Notes under the pieces: generated by a model | Seen by the model: the letters and a program-made list of their open reading frames with translations, nothing else | Told to the model about the DNA's origin: nothing | Databases searched by the model: none | Part shown: positions 50,862 to 60,216 of the stretch, in pieces | Layout: every line of letters begins with the position of its first letter | Numbering within the stretch: the first letter of the stretch is position 1 | Program-made: the position numbers and the translations under genes | NCBI GenBank assembly: GCA_029863625.1 | Contig: JAOTUY010000010.1 | Location: 1 to 64,000, forward strand | Direction of reading: 5' to 3' | DNA: 64,000 nucleotides | Source of the DNA: Acidimicrobiia bacterium | GTDB taxonomy: Bacteria > Actinomycetota > Acidimicrobiia > Spongiisociales > UBA4744

Positions 50862-53075
50862 CTACCCATCGTAGCCCGGCTCGCCGCCCATCAGTTCCCT
50901 GTCTGCCTGTTGGGCGGTACGTTGTCCGGCCTCGACATCGACCTTGTTGAGGAGAACGATGCCGACGACGAAGAAGAGCACCAAGCTGAGGACGGCCGGC
51001 CGGCTGCTGCCGAATACTGCCACTGCCCCGGCGAAGAGAACCGGGCCGAGGATGGCGGAGAATTTTGACATCACGGAGAAGAATCCGAAGAATTCTCCAC
51101 TCACCGACGTTGGTGACATGGAGGCATACAAACTTCGGCTGAGTGCCTGTGAACCGCCCTGGACCACGGCCACCATCCAGGCCAGGAACCAGAACTCGAT
51201 GACTGCGGTGAGGAAGAATCCCCAGACAGCCACGATCGCATAGGCAATCAAGGCCAGAATGATCGAGCGTTTGGTCGTCATCGTGTCGGCGAGGCGGCCG
51301 AACATGGACCGGCCGAAAAGGGTGGCGAGGGCCAGACCGACGACTTCTAATAGCAGGAGGGCCGCCACGATGGTGGCGAGGCTGCTTCTTCTCACTCCCG
51401 GCAGCACTTCCACCTGACCAATGCTCAACACGCTGCCGGTGCTCGCCTCGTTCTGAGGCGACACCGATGAAACGCTGAGGAGGTGGACTCCTGGCACTCC
51501 CGCGTCGATCTTGGTGCGAACTGCATACCGGAGGGTCTCGGAGTACCCGTCGATCACGAGAGGGTCGTCATCGTCGAGGACAGGTCGGCCGTCGACGGAA
51601 ACCGCCCATGATCCATGATCCGGGCCGGTGCTGTGGGTCAGGTCGATCACCTGGCCGTTGTATTCGAACTCGTAGCCGGCGTCCGGACCTGACGTTGTCG
51701 AATAGCTGATCGGATCCGCCCCGGTCAGGACCACCAACTGGGCTAGCGCGGCGAGCAGCAATGCCAGCACACCCGATGCTCCGAGGCCGATCAATCCCCA
51801 CCGGGTGGTGCCCGTGGTGGTGGCACTCGGCCGCCGCGCTAGGGCCCAGGTGGCCAGCAGAGCCAGGATCCCGATCGCGAGGAAAATGGGGGTCAAGCCG
51901 GCAGCTACGTTGGTGATGCCCTGGGTTGCCTCGGCAACTTCGGATTCCGGGATGGTCGTCCAGAGGCCGGGTTGGGTCAGGGTTCCCGAGCCGACCCCAT
52001 AGCTGCCTTCCCCGACGGCCCCGCCGATGGTGGCGAACGCGGGAGGAGGAGTTCCGACCGTATCGGCCGCCAAGACTTTCGCTCCGATGATGCCGCCGAG
52101 TGGCAGAGCGACGATGTTGAAGACGATGAACGCCAGATACACGGCCCGATTGCTCTCGCCGGAACTCGGGATTCTTCCGAAGATGAGGCTGAAGGGGATA
52201 CCGACGAATTGGACGAGCAGGATGGCCAGGATCAACTCAGTGTCCTTGAATCCCAACTCAGCACCGTAGATGACCGCAACGCTGATGATGGTCCCGATGC
52301 CATCGTTGTAAATCAAGAAGGCGATCAGGTACTTGAACAGTTCCTTGTAACGGCGGATGTTCTGGAGTGTCCCACCCAGTCTGGCGAAGCTGGCCATCGT
52401 GACGGAGCGGCCGGGGAGCAGGTCTTTCGTAGCGGAGGGCGGCTCTGGTACGCGGCGGAAGATCGGGATTGAGAAGACGGCCCACCAGACGGCGACTGAG
52501 ACGAAAGAAAGGCGGGCTCCTATCTCCGAGCCGATGAACAAGATCATGGCGACGTTGACTGCGAGCAGCAGACCGCCGCCCAGGTATCCGATGGCATACC
52601 CCCGGGCCGAGACCGAGTCCTGATCCTCCGGCCGGGCCACATGCGGCAGGAGGGAGTCGTAGAAGACGTTCGCGCCGGCGAAGCCGACCCGACCGATGAT
52701 GAAGAACACCGAGGCGAGCACCCAGTCGCCCGTCGAAATCACCACCAGCAACCCGGTGCCGATCACTCCGATGCCGACGAAGATGGACAGCATCTTCTTC
52801 TTGCCTCGCATGACGTCGGCGATGGTGCCGAGGATTGGGGAGAGGATGGCGACGATGATCAACGACATGCTCAGCGTGGTGGTCCAATAGGCGGTTGCCA
52901 CCGCCGCGCTTGGGAGGGTCGCTCCGGCCACTCCGCTGTAGTAGGCGGGGAGCACCGCGGCCAGGATGGTCGTGGCAAAGGCCGAGTTTGCCCAGTCGTA
53001 CATCGTCCAGGCGCGGATGCGCCGCTTGTATTCATCCTCCGAAACCACCGGAGGTTGGTCCTCGCCGGCGCCCAT
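50862..53075 (-). CDS. Large UMF1-type MFS transporter with an extracytoplasmic insert
   Basis: The start at 53075 (GGGAAG upstream) opens with the UMF1 signature RIRAWTMYDWANSAFATTILAAVLPAYY. The first six helices and motif A (GTIADVMRGKKKMLSIF) are normal. Between the middle and last helices it carries about 250 extra residues with an extra helix pair and a beta-rich hydrophilic domain (YEFEYNGQVIDLTHSTGPDH, SWAVSVDGRPVLDDDDPLV). The final helices resume with LFGRSMFGRLADTMTTKRS (motif A repeat). At 737 aa it is far longer than the usual ~420-480. It may be a transporter with a built-in binding or sensing domain. Confidence 0.78.
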   Translation of the reverse strand: MGAGEDQPPVVSEDEYKRRIRAWTMYDWANSAFATTILAAVLPAYYSGVAGATLPSAAVATAYWTTTLSMSLIIVAILSPILGTIADVMRGKKKMLSIFVGIGVIGTGLLVVISTGDWVLASVFFIIGRVGFAGANVFYDSLLPHVARPEDQDSVSARGYAIGYLGGGLLLAVNVAMILFIGSEIGARLSFVSVAVWWAVFSIPIFRRVPEPPSATKDLLPGRSVTMASFARLGGTLQNIRRYKELFKYLIAFLIYNDGIGTIISVAVIYGAELGFKDTELILAILLVQFVGIPFSLIFGRIPSSGESNRAVYLAFIVFNIVALPLGGIIGAKVLAADTVGTPPPAFATIGGAVGEGSYGVGSGTLTQPGLWTTIPESEVAEATQGITNVAAGLTPIFLAIGILALLATWALARRPSATTTGTTRWGLIGLGASGVLALLLAALAQLVVLTGADPISYSTTSGPDAGYEFEYNGQVIDLTHSTGPDHGSWAVSVDGRPVLDDDDPLVIDGYSETLRYAVRTKIDAGVPGVHLLSVSSVSPQNEASTGSVLSIGQVEVLPGVRRSSLATIVAALLLLEVVGLALATLFGRSMFGRLADTMTTKRSIILALIAYAIVAVWGFFLTAVIEFWFLAWMVAVVQGGSQALSRSLYASMSPTSVSGEFFGFFSVMSKFSAILGPVLFAGAVAVFGSSRPAVLSLVLFFVVGIVLLNKVDVEAGQRTAQQADRELMGGEPGYDG

Positions 53076-53143
53076 CTCGCTTCCCTTTTCCGATATGCGT
53101 TTGCCACGATACGGGCCAGAAGCGAGGCTCTCAACAAGGACTT

Positions 53144-53176
53144 CACCCGGGCCGCCCTGGAAGAGCGGCCCGGGTG
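53144..53176. terminator. 12-bp stem hairpin after the PLP-enzyme gene
   Basis: CACCCGGGCCGC and GCGGCCCGGGTG pair perfectly around a 9-base loop, between the stop of the minus-strand gene at 53289 and the start of the transporter gene. No T tract; a terminator or attenuator is inferred. Confidence 0.5.
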
Positions 53177-53288
53177 CTCGAGACGCCACCTTTGCGGCGT
53201 TCTGCCGGTCAGGAGGGCCGCGCGAGAAGATGATCCCTCAATGCCCATCGAGCCAAGGGGGCCTGGTGACGCGGCAGGTTGAAGCGAG

Positions 53289-54557
53289 CTAGACGCTGTC
53301 CAATGCCTGCCTGATGTCAAGAATCAGATCGTCAGGGTTTTCGACTCCGACCGAGACGCGAACTAGGCCGTCGGTGATGCCGTAGGAGCGCTTGGACGCA
53401 TCGCTCAAACCTGAGTGGGTCATGGTGCCGGGATGCTCGGCGAGAGATTCGGTACTCCCGAGGCTCACGGCCAGGTGAATCAGCTTCAGGGCATTCAGGA
53501 AGCGGAAGGCGCCGGGCTCGCCCCCCTCAACGTCGAACGAGATCATTGCCCCGGGTCCCAGGCATTGGCGCTTGAAGATGTCGTGCTGGGGATCATCCGG
53601 GCGGATAAAGCCCAGATAATGAATTCTCGACACCTTGCGGTGACCGGCCAGGAAGTCCGCGACTCGCACCGCGTTTTCCGCTTGACGCATCATTCGCAAC
53701 TGCAAGGTTTCCAGGCTGCGCATCAACAACCAGCCGGTCCACGGCCCCACGTGTGTGCCCAGGTAGGTGCGCATCGCACGGATGGGTGCAATCAGGCGTT
53801 CGGATCCGAGGCATGCCCCGGCGATGAGGTCGCTGTGGCCTCCCAAGTATTTGGTGGCGCTGTAGATCACGAGGTCTGCCCCGTGGTCGAGAGGGCGTTG
53901 GAAGATGGGGCCGAGGAACGTATTGTCGACGACCAGCGGTACGGGGTCCTCTTCGGTTGACGCGGTCTGGGCGATCTCCGCGCACATCTCGATGTCAATG
54001 AGGGCGTTGGTCGGGTTGGCCGGAGTTTCGATCAGGATCATCTTCAGCGGGCCGTTTGTGTTGAGCAAGGAGGTCGTGATGTCCTCGCGCGAGTGCCCGG
54101 CCAGGAATCCGACCGACTTGATGCCGAACTCCGCGAGGATGTCATTCACGAGATGGTCGGTTCCGCCGTACAGCGGACAACTGTGGAGCAGCACGTCGCC
54201 GGGGCGGAGATAGGCCAGCAGCGTTGTGGCAATCGCTGCCATGCCACTACCGAAGACCGTGGCGCTCTCGGCGCCGTCCCACAAGGTCAGCCGGTCCTCC
54301 ACAATCTCTAGGTCTGGGTTGTTGAGTCTGCTATAGATCAACCCCGTCTTTTCGCCGGGACGCGAGGGGCGCTGCCCGGTTGCAACCTCGAAGAAAGCCT
54401 TGCCTTCTTCTGCCGTCTCGAAAACGAAGGTCGATGTTTGGAAAATGGGGCTCTTCAGCGCGCCTTCCGACCACTCCGGCTTGTAGCCGTATCCCATCAT
54501 GAGGCTCTCGGGGTGAAGGTGCTTCTCAGAGATTGAGTCGTCCCACTTCTTGGCCAC
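53289..54557 (-). CDS. Cystathionine gamma-synthase/methionine gamma-lyase family PLP enzyme
   Basis: The 422-aa protein has KSPIFQTSTFVFETAEEG, GLIYSRLNNPDLEIVEDRL, GSGMAAIATTLLAYLRPGD, VDNTFLGPIFQRPLDHGADLV and the PLP Lys in IYSATKYLGGHSD, then SLGSTESLAEHPGTMTHSG. This is the Cys/Met metabolism family (gamma-synthase or gamma-lyase); the exact reaction needs more than the sequence. GTG at 54557 has AAGGAG 6 bases upstream. No SAM riboswitch is seen in the 110-base leader. Confidence 0.88.
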   Translation of the reverse strand: MAKKWDDSISEKHLHPESLMMGYGYKPEWSEGALKSPIFQTSTFVFETAEEGKAFFEVATGQRPSRPGEKTGLIYSRLNNPDLEIVEDRLTLWDGAESATVFGSGMAAIATTLLAYLRPGDVLLHSCPLYGGTDHLVNDILAEFGIKSVGFLAGHSREDITTSLLNTNGPLKMILIETPANPTNALIDIEMCAEIAQTASTEEDPVPLVVDNTFLGPIFQRPLDHGADLVIYSATKYLGGHSDLIAGACLGSERLIAPIRAMRTYLGTHVGPWTGWLLMRSLETLQLRMMRQAENAVRVADFLAGHRKVSRIHYLGFIRPDDPQHDIFKRQCLGPGAMISFDVEGGEPGAFRFLNALKLIHLAVSLGSTESLAEHPGTMTHSGLSDASKRSYGITDGLVRVSVGVENPDDLILDIRQALDSV

Positions 54558-54669
54558 GGTGAGCTCCTTGAGGCGCTGGTTCTGTCTCCATGGAAGCTAC
54601 TCGTGCCGAGCATGAGCCAGGAGCAGCCCCGCAGTCTCGCCTAATTCGAGTGGCCGATATGCTCCGTGC

Positions 54670-55950
54670 ATGCGTAGGACCATCCTGGCGGTTTTCCTGT
54701 TCCTGCTTGCGTCGTGCACGAGTTCGGACGTGGAGCCGGTTACCACCGCGTCGGTTGTTGATGAGCCGTCAACCAGCACCACCGCTCGGGCACCCGCTAC
54801 GCCGTCAACGGCCGCTGATTCGGTGAGCAGCACCACGACCGAAGCTGTCACTCCAACGACCACCGTGTCTCCGCTCACCGGACTGGCCTATGAGAAAGTC
54901 GCCGGTGGCTTGGCGTTTCCCGTCTTCGTCGACACGCCGGCGGGAGATGACCGCCTCTTCGTCGTCACCAAAGACGGGCAAATCCACATCATCAAGGACG
55001 GCAAGACTCTGGTCGAGCCTTTCCTCGACATCAGCGAACAGACCAACAACGACGGTGAGCAGGGCTTGCTGGGTCTGGCGTTTCATCCTGACTATGCAGC
55101 CAACGGCCTGTTCTACGTTCACTACAGCGACCGTCACGGCGACACCAAAATCTTCGAATATCGGGTCAGCAGCAATCCCGATCTTGCCGATCCGGAAACT
55201 GCCAGATTGATTCTCGTCACCACCCAGCCGGCCGGAAATCACAACGGTGGAATGATTGCCTTTGGCCCCGACGGCTACTTCTATATCGGCCTGGGCGATG
55301 GGGGAGGCGCCAACGACCGGTACGGAAACGGCCAGCGGCCCGATACGGTGCTCGGGGCGCTGCTCCGCCTCGATGTTGATGCAGGCCGTCCCGATGGGGG
55401 AGTTGCCTACGCAATACCGCCGGACAACCCATTCGTGAACGGTGGCGGAGCAGCCGAGGTGTGGGCCTACGGGTTGCGCAACCCATGGCGGTTCTCGTTC
55501 GACGGAGATTTGCTCTACATCGGTGATGTCGGTCAGGCCCTGTGGGAGGAGATCGATGTGGCCGCCGTCTCCACCGGCGGGCTCAACTATGGCTGGCCGA
55601 TCATGGAAGGCTCGCATTGTTTTACTCCCGGCTCAGGGTGTGACACCGGGGGCTTGTACCTGCCCGCGACCGAATACTCACACGGCGAAGGGTGTTCGGT
55701 GACCGGCGGGTATGTGTACCGGGGTTCGGCGATTCCGGAGTTGACGGGTCGGTATCTCTATTCCGATTATTGCGGCGGGTGGCTTCGCAGTTTTGTGTAC
55801 GAGGACGGGGCAGCCACCGATGCGAAGGATCACACCGAGCAGGTTGGCGCGCTGGTCAACGTCACTTCATTCGGGACCGACGCCTGGGGCGAGATCTATG
55901 TAACGACGGCCGGTGGCGACGTGTGGAAAGTGGTGGGGAATCGTTCCTAG
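54670..55950 (+). CDS. PQQ-type sugar dehydrogenase lipoprotein
   Basis: A signal peptide with the lipobox LLASC (Cys16) is followed by a Ser/Thr-rich stalk (residues 17-68), then a six-bladed beta-propeller of the soluble aldose (glucose) dehydrogenase type: GLAFPVFVDTPAGDDRLFVV, GLLGLAFHPDYAANGLFYVHY, the catalytic-site NHNGGMIAFGPDGYFYIGLGDGGG, GLRNPWRFSFD and GGLNYGWPIMEG. Characterised members use PQQ, but no PQQ synthesis gene is in the window, so another cofactor or imported PQQ is possible. It acts outside the cell membrane. Confidence 0.85.
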   Translation: MRRTILAVFLFLLASCTSSDVEPVTTASVVDEPSTSTTARAPATPSTAADSVSSTTTEAVTPTTTVSPLTGLAYEKVAGGLAFPVFVDTPAGDDRLFVVTKDGQIHIIKDGKTLVEPFLDISEQTNNDGEQGLLGLAFHPDYAANGLFYVHYSDRHGDTKIFEYRVSSNPDLADPETARLILVTTQPAGNHNGGMIAFGPDGYFYIGLGDGGGANDRYGNGQRPDTVLGALLRLDVDAGRPDGGVAYAIPPDNPFVNGGGAAEVWAYGLRNPWRFSFDGDLLYIGDVGQALWEEIDVAAVSTGGLNYGWPIMEGSHCFTPGSGCDTGGLYLPATEYSHGEGCSVTGGYVYRGSAIPELTGRYLYSDYCGGWLRSFVYEDGAATDAKDHTEQVGALVNVTSFGTDAWGEIYVTTAGGDVWKVVGNRS

Positions 55951-56095
55951 TTCTTCGTCGGCTCTTTCTTGTTGAGAACGGACCCCCTCGGGCTCGACGC
56001 CTCCCACCCTCAATGCTCACTTCGTCCGCCCGGGGGGAGGCGACTCGATCGCTACCATCGCCGTACAGACCTCGAGCCCGTCACGGGGGAGTGCG

Positions 56096-57775
56096 ATGGA
56101 GCAACCTGTAGCCAGAGTCATCGGGACTGAAGACGCCACTCCGCTGGAGTTCTGGGTGGGTATTGCCGACGGTCAATATCTGCAACTGGACGATGTGGTT
56201 GCGCTGCAGCGCGTCCTGCCGGACGGCGAAGTCGTCAAGGTCTACGGCATGGTGTCGCAGGTTCGGGCCCGTCACGAGGGAGCCCGATTCGACAGTGACG
56301 TTTTCCTCATCGAAGACGGGGTGCTGCCTGCCGAAGTGAGCGAAGCAGCCCAAGTCACCGCCACTCGTTTCGAACCGGAGATCTTCGTTCCACCCCGCCC
56401 CGGTCAAGCGGTCGACCGGGCCGTTGGCGAGGAGCGCGACCGCGCCCTTTTCTTCGATCAGATGACCGAACGTCTGCCGATCGGATTGAGTCGCACAAAC
56501 GAGCCCTTCTTCGCCAACCTCGAGTTCCTCGACGGCCGGCGCGGTGCCCACGTCAACATCTCCGGCATCTCCGGCGTTGCCACCAAGACCACCTACGCAA
56601 CGTTCTTGCTGCATTCCCTTTTCGCGTCCGGGGCGCTCGGTGCTCGTGCGGTGAACACCAAGGCCTTGATCTTCAACGTCAAAGGTGAGGATCTGCTGTT
56701 CCTCGATCACCCCAACGTGGCGTTGGACGATGAGCAAAGGAACCGATACCGGTCGCTGGGACTTCCTGCGGAGGCCTTTCGATCCGTCGGCATCTTCGCG
56801 CCACCCCGGGCGGGTTCGGCCACGGCCGTGCCGGACGTTTCGGCACGCAGCGAGGGCGTTACCTCATTCTTCTGGACCCTGGCGGAGTTCTGTCGTGAGG
56901 ATCTGTTGCCCTTCCTGTTTGCCGACGCGGAGGATGACCGAGCCCACTACACCATGGTGGTCTACAACGTCATGGCCCAGCTTCGACGGGCAACTGCGCT
57001 CGATGATGGTGGCGTGCAGATCGAAGGCGAAGCCATCCGGACCTTCCGGGATCTCGCGGATCTCATTACTCGCAAAGTTCAGGATGAGGGCGATCGGTAC
57101 GAGTGGGCGGGTCCGGCCATCGGCACCGGGACCGTCAATGCCTTCGTCCGCCGTCTCCAGGGAGCGGTTCGCCATATCGAGCGGCTGATCCGGGCCGATG
57201 TTCCCAATCCGGATCGGCACCGGGTACGCCTCGAGCACCAGGTCACAGTGGTTGATCTCCACAACTTGCACGACCGGGCCAAGCGCTTCGTCGTCGGGGT
57301 TACCGTCCGGCGGGCCTTCGACGAGAAAGAAAGAGCCGGGCAGTCCAAGGAACTGCTGCTGGTGGTCCTCGACGAGCTCAACAAGTACGCACCGCGCGAA
57401 GGGACGAGCCCCATCAAGGAAATCCTGCTCGACGTGGCCGAACGGGGTCGTTCTCTAGGCGTGATCTTGATTGGTGCGCAGCAAACCGCTTCTGAGGTCG
57501 AGCGGCGCATCATCTCCAATTCGTCGATTCGCGTCGTCGGTCGGCTCGACTCGGCCGAAGCGGCCCGGGAGGAGTACGGGTTCCTGCCGACCATGCAGCG
57601 GCAGCGGTCCACCATTCTCAAACCGGGCACCATGCTGGTCTCCCAGCCGGAACTGCCGGTGCCTCTTGTCGTCGAGTTCCCGTTCCCGGCCTGGGCCACA
57701 CGGGCTTCCGAGGCCGGACCTCTCCCTGGTGGAGGCGATCAGCCGGACGATCCGTTCGAGGGCTTGACGGAGTAG
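56096..57775 (+). CDS. HerA-like hexameric ATPase/translocase
   Basis: The 559-aa protein starts with a HAS-barrel domain (FWVGIADGQYLQLDDVVALQ). The FtsK/HerA ATPase core follows, with a variant Walker A (GISGVATKT, residues 157-165), ALIFNVKGEDLLFLD, Walker B (LLLVVLDELNKYAP) and GVILIGAQQTASEVE (sensor motif). HerA works with nuclease partners in resection of DNA breaks. The sbcD-sbcC nuclease genes lie 3.3 kb downstream on the same strand; no NurA is visible. GGGGGAG precedes the ATG by 4 bases. Confidence 0.85.
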   Translation: MEQPVARVIGTEDATPLEFWVGIADGQYLQLDDVVALQRVLPDGEVVKVYGMVSQVRARHEGARFDSDVFLIEDGVLPAEVSEAAQVTATRFEPEIFVPPRPGQAVDRAVGEERDRALFFDQMTERLPIGLSRTNEPFFANLEFLDGRRGAHVNISGISGVATKTTYATFLLHSLFASGALGARAVNTKALIFNVKGEDLLFLDHPNVALDDEQRNRYRSLGLPAEAFRSVGIFAPPRAGSATAVPDVSARSEGVTSFFWTLAEFCREDLLPFLFADAEDDRAHYTMVVYNVMAQLRRATALDDGGVQIEGEAIRTFRDLADLITRKVQDEGDRYEWAGPAIGTGTVNAFVRRLQGAVRHIERLIRADVPNPDRHRVRLEHQVTVVDLHNLHDRAKRFVVGVTVRRAFDEKERAGQSKELLLVVLDELNKYAPREGTSPIKEILLDVAERGRSLGVILIGAQQTASEVERRIISNSSIRVVGRLDSAEAAREEYGFLPTMQRQRSTILKPGTMLVSQPELPVPLVVEFPFPAWATRASEAGPLPGGGDQPDDPFEGLTE

Positions 57776-57880
57776 CAACGGCGCGGAAGTAGGGTCGACA
57801 CCTTGTCCGATCGGGGGACGCCTCTCCAAGGTTGCTGCGGAGAAGGGCATCCCGCCTGGCGGTTGGTTTGGCGTGTGTGG

Positions 57881-58990
57881 TCAGGGTGGACCGCGTCGGT
57901 CGGGTTGGAAGAAGCGTCTGCGTTGGGGTGGCGAGTCGGGGTCGATTCGGTACCCGTTGCGGTGGATGACGACGTGGTGATGAAACCAACATAAGGTGGT
58001 CAAGTTGTCGGAATCGTGGGTGCCGCCTTGGCTGCGGGGGATGATGTGGTGGGGTTGGAGCCGGTAGCGGGATCGGCAACCGTCGGCTGTGCAAGCCCCA
58101 CCGTCGCGATGGAGGATGAATCGTCTCAGTTTCGGTGAAACTGTGCGTGAGGTTGGTCCTACCGTCAGCGGGGCTCCATCTGTGCCACTCATGAGGATCT
58201 CGACGGATCCGTCGCACAGGATCTCCTCGAGGGTGAGCGGTCCGATGCGGGGTCCGGTATCGATGGTGGCGCCAGCTTCTCCGTTGGTCCGCCCGGCCAA
58301 TTCGGCGTCTAGGAAGATCGAAACGATGGGGGTGGTTGTTGTGCCTCCGGTTTGGGTGCCGTCCAGGGAGTCTTGAGCGAGAGCGACGAGGGCGTCGGCA
58401 TGGCGTTGGGTGCGAGCGCAGCGTCGCCGGTCGGGCATGGTAGGAAACCGATCCGCACGTTCTTGGAGGGCTCGTTCGAGGACCCGTCCGTCTGTTCCGG
58501 GCAACGAGCCCCAGAGCTTGTAGGACGTGTGGTCGAGCGCCGGTTGGATGGCCAGAAACCGTTCACGGTGAGCCTGCTGTTCGTTTTGCCGGCTGATCCT
58601 GCGGTGGCGGGCAACCTGGCGGCGTATCCCGGCCAGATCCCAACCCCGGGAGCGGCCGACCAGCTCGGGTTCGGCGCCTGCCGCTACAAGCCGGGATTCC
58701 TCAACCACCCGATCGAAGGACACCATCCCCTCCTTCAGTTCTTGAGCAAGACCATCCTGGTCCTGGAGGAGGTGGGTGGTTTGGACCAGTTTCGCGGCGG
58801 TCTCGGGGGCCAGATCCATCCGGGCCGCTGCCCACTCGGCCAGTGTGCGGGACCCGTCCGCCAAAGGAACTTGGGCGAGATCGAGCGCCTGAAGGGTGGC
58901 AATCTGGCGGGCGCGGATCCGGGCGATATGGGCTTCGTCGTTGATCAGGAGTTGTTCGAGCTGATCGATGGTTGTTTCTGACCTTCTCAT
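57881..58990 (-). CDS. DUF222/HNH endonuclease (13E12 repeat family)
   Basis: The N-terminal ~220 residues form the helical DUF222 domain (RQIATLQALDLAQVPLADGS, LAEWAAARMDLAPETAAKLV). The C-terminus carries an HNH nuclease (CTADGCRSRYRLQPHHIIPR, then SQGGTHDSDNLTTLCWFHH) with the Cys pairs, two catalytic His and Asn in place. This family is highly multiplied in actinobacteria and its function is not settled; mobile and defence roles have both been proposed. It is oriented against the surrounding genes, between herA and DUF6629. Confidence 0.87.
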   Translation of the reverse strand: MRRSETTIDQLEQLLINDEAHIARIRARQIATLQALDLAQVPLADGSRTLAEWAAARMDLAPETAAKLVQTTHLLQDQDGLAQELKEGMVSFDRVVEESRLVAAGAEPELVGRSRGWDLAGIRRQVARHRRISRQNEQQAHRERFLAIQPALDHTSYKLWGSLPGTDGRVLERALQERADRFPTMPDRRRCARTQRHADALVALAQDSLDGTQTGGTTTTPIVSIFLDAELAGRTNGEAGATIDTGPRIGPLTLEEILCDGSVEILMSGTDGAPLTVGPTSRTVSPKLRRFILHRDGGACTADGCRSRYRLQPHHIIPRSQGGTHDSDNLTTLCWFHHHVVIHRNGYRIDPDSPPQRRRFFQPDRRGPP

Positions 58991-59379
58991 GCATCAAACA
59001 TATCGTCTAGGTATGACAAAAAACGTTGAGCAGCGCTGTCTGCTATATCGCAGGCGGTACGCCACCCTTTCTTCTCTTTCGGCTTCTGCCGGCGGTGGAG
59101 GAAGTAGACGCCTTGCCGGGGCACGCACGGCAGATCGGGGGGAATGTCCCTTCGATCCAAAGAGGCTTCCATGCAATCCGGCAGCGAACCCCCAGCTCGA
59201 GCTTTTTTCACCAGACGGCGGTGCAGAACCCATCCCTCTCGAACCTCTCCGGTGGGAGAGGCCTCTCGGTGTAGGGGCGCCGCGATGGGCCAAGCGGCCG
59301 ATAACCCGGGTCTCATGGCTCTAGTTGACGATAAGCGGCCAAACTAGGTTGGGCGATATGCGGAACGTCGAGCGGCGAT
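58991..59379. other. Intergenic stretch without a supported gene
   Basis: About 390 bases between two divergent genes. A minus-strand frame of 109 codons (58987-59316) has mixed composition, no ribosome site and no recognisable family. Some segments (ACCCGGGTCTC near 59315) vaguely recall riboswitch elements but do not complete one. Confidence 0.45.
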
Positions 59380-60057
59380 ATGTGCTTCTCGCCTGAAGCG
59401 GACATCGTGGCGGGGATCGTGGTGAGCGGCGTTGGTATCGATGCGCTACGCCATGTCCGCGAAACGAAGGAATACCCGCTGGCCGCGTTGCCGTTGCTGT
59501 TGGGCGCTCACCTCCTCGTTGAAACATACGTCTGGTGGGATCAAGTCGACCGGGTACCGGCGTACGTCGGCCACGCTGCCGTATGGCTCTACCTGGCCAT
59601 TGCCCTTGGCGTGCTGCCGGTGTTGGTCCCGGTGGCGATCTTCGCCGTCGAGCCGGATCCGCGCAGACGCCGATGGTTGATGCCCTTCATGGCGGTCGGG
59701 GCCGGATTAGCGGCCCTGCTCATGGCAGTGGTGATCACCGGTCCGGTCAGCGCCACAATTCAGGGTTGCTGCCTGGCCTACGACCCGGGCCCCGGGTACA
59801 TCGGTGTGTTCGGCGCCCTCTACGTCCTGGTTACCTGCATCCCGATGCTGGTTTCCAGCCACCGTCACATGGTTGCGTTCGGAGTGGTCAACCTGATCGC
59901 GGTATCCCTGATCGCCTGGCTACTCGCCAGCGGATTGGCGTCCCTGTGGTGTGCGTGGGCGGCCGTAACCAGCCTGCTCATTGCCCGCCACCTTCGCCAT
60001 GCCGACCGGTCTCGATCTCCTCAACCCACGGTCGTTTCGGACATGTCGGCGGGCTGA
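59380..60057 (+). CDS. DUF6629 family multi-spanning membrane protein
   Basis: The 225-aa protein begins MCFSPEADIVAGIVVSGVGIDALRHVRETKEYPLAA, a start I recognise from the DUF6629 family, and has about seven hydrophobic helices with LGAHLLVETYVWW in the second. Two cysteines (GCCLAYDPGPGY) lie in a loop between helices 4 and 5. The function of the family is unknown. The C-terminal tail is short and basic. Confidence 0.82.
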   Translation: MCFSPEADIVAGIVVSGVGIDALRHVRETKEYPLAALPLLLGAHLLVETYVWWDQVDRVPAYVGHAAVWLYLAIALGVLPVLVPVAIFAVEPDPRRRRWLMPFMAVGAGLAALLMAVVITGPVSATIQGCCLAYDPGPGYIGVFGALYVLVTCIPMLVSSHRHMVAFGVVNLIAVSLIAWLLASGLASLWCAWAAVTSLLIARHLRHADRSRSPQPTVVSDMSAG

Positions 60058-60216
60058 CGGCGGAGGGCGTGTTTGTCCGCTCCGGGCGGCTGTTTCTCGA
60101 GCCAAGGCGAGACGAGCATTTCACCGGCGCGCTCACTGCCCCCGTCTCGCAACCGGTGGTTGTTGCCCCACCGGCTAGCGGCCGCCACTCTCTCTCCCTG
60201 GCCTAAGGTGGTGGGG

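Noticed and set aside
57881..58990. HNH gene as part of an insertion sequence or intron
   Set aside because: No terminal inverted repeats, target duplication or intron core seen; DUF222/HNH genes are ordinary in actinobacteria.
58987..59316. 109-codon minus-strand frame upstream of the HNH gene
   Set aside because: No ribosome site, no hydrophobic core pattern and no family; it could be a decayed gene end, but I cannot support it.
59090..59345. Possible cyclic-di-GMP or other riboswitch upstream of the DUF6629 gene
   Set aside because: A few short words (CACGCACGGCA, ACCCGGGTCTC) recall class I c-di-GMP riboswitches, but the conserved GGCAAACC and GGACGCAAAGCC elements and their pairing are not present.
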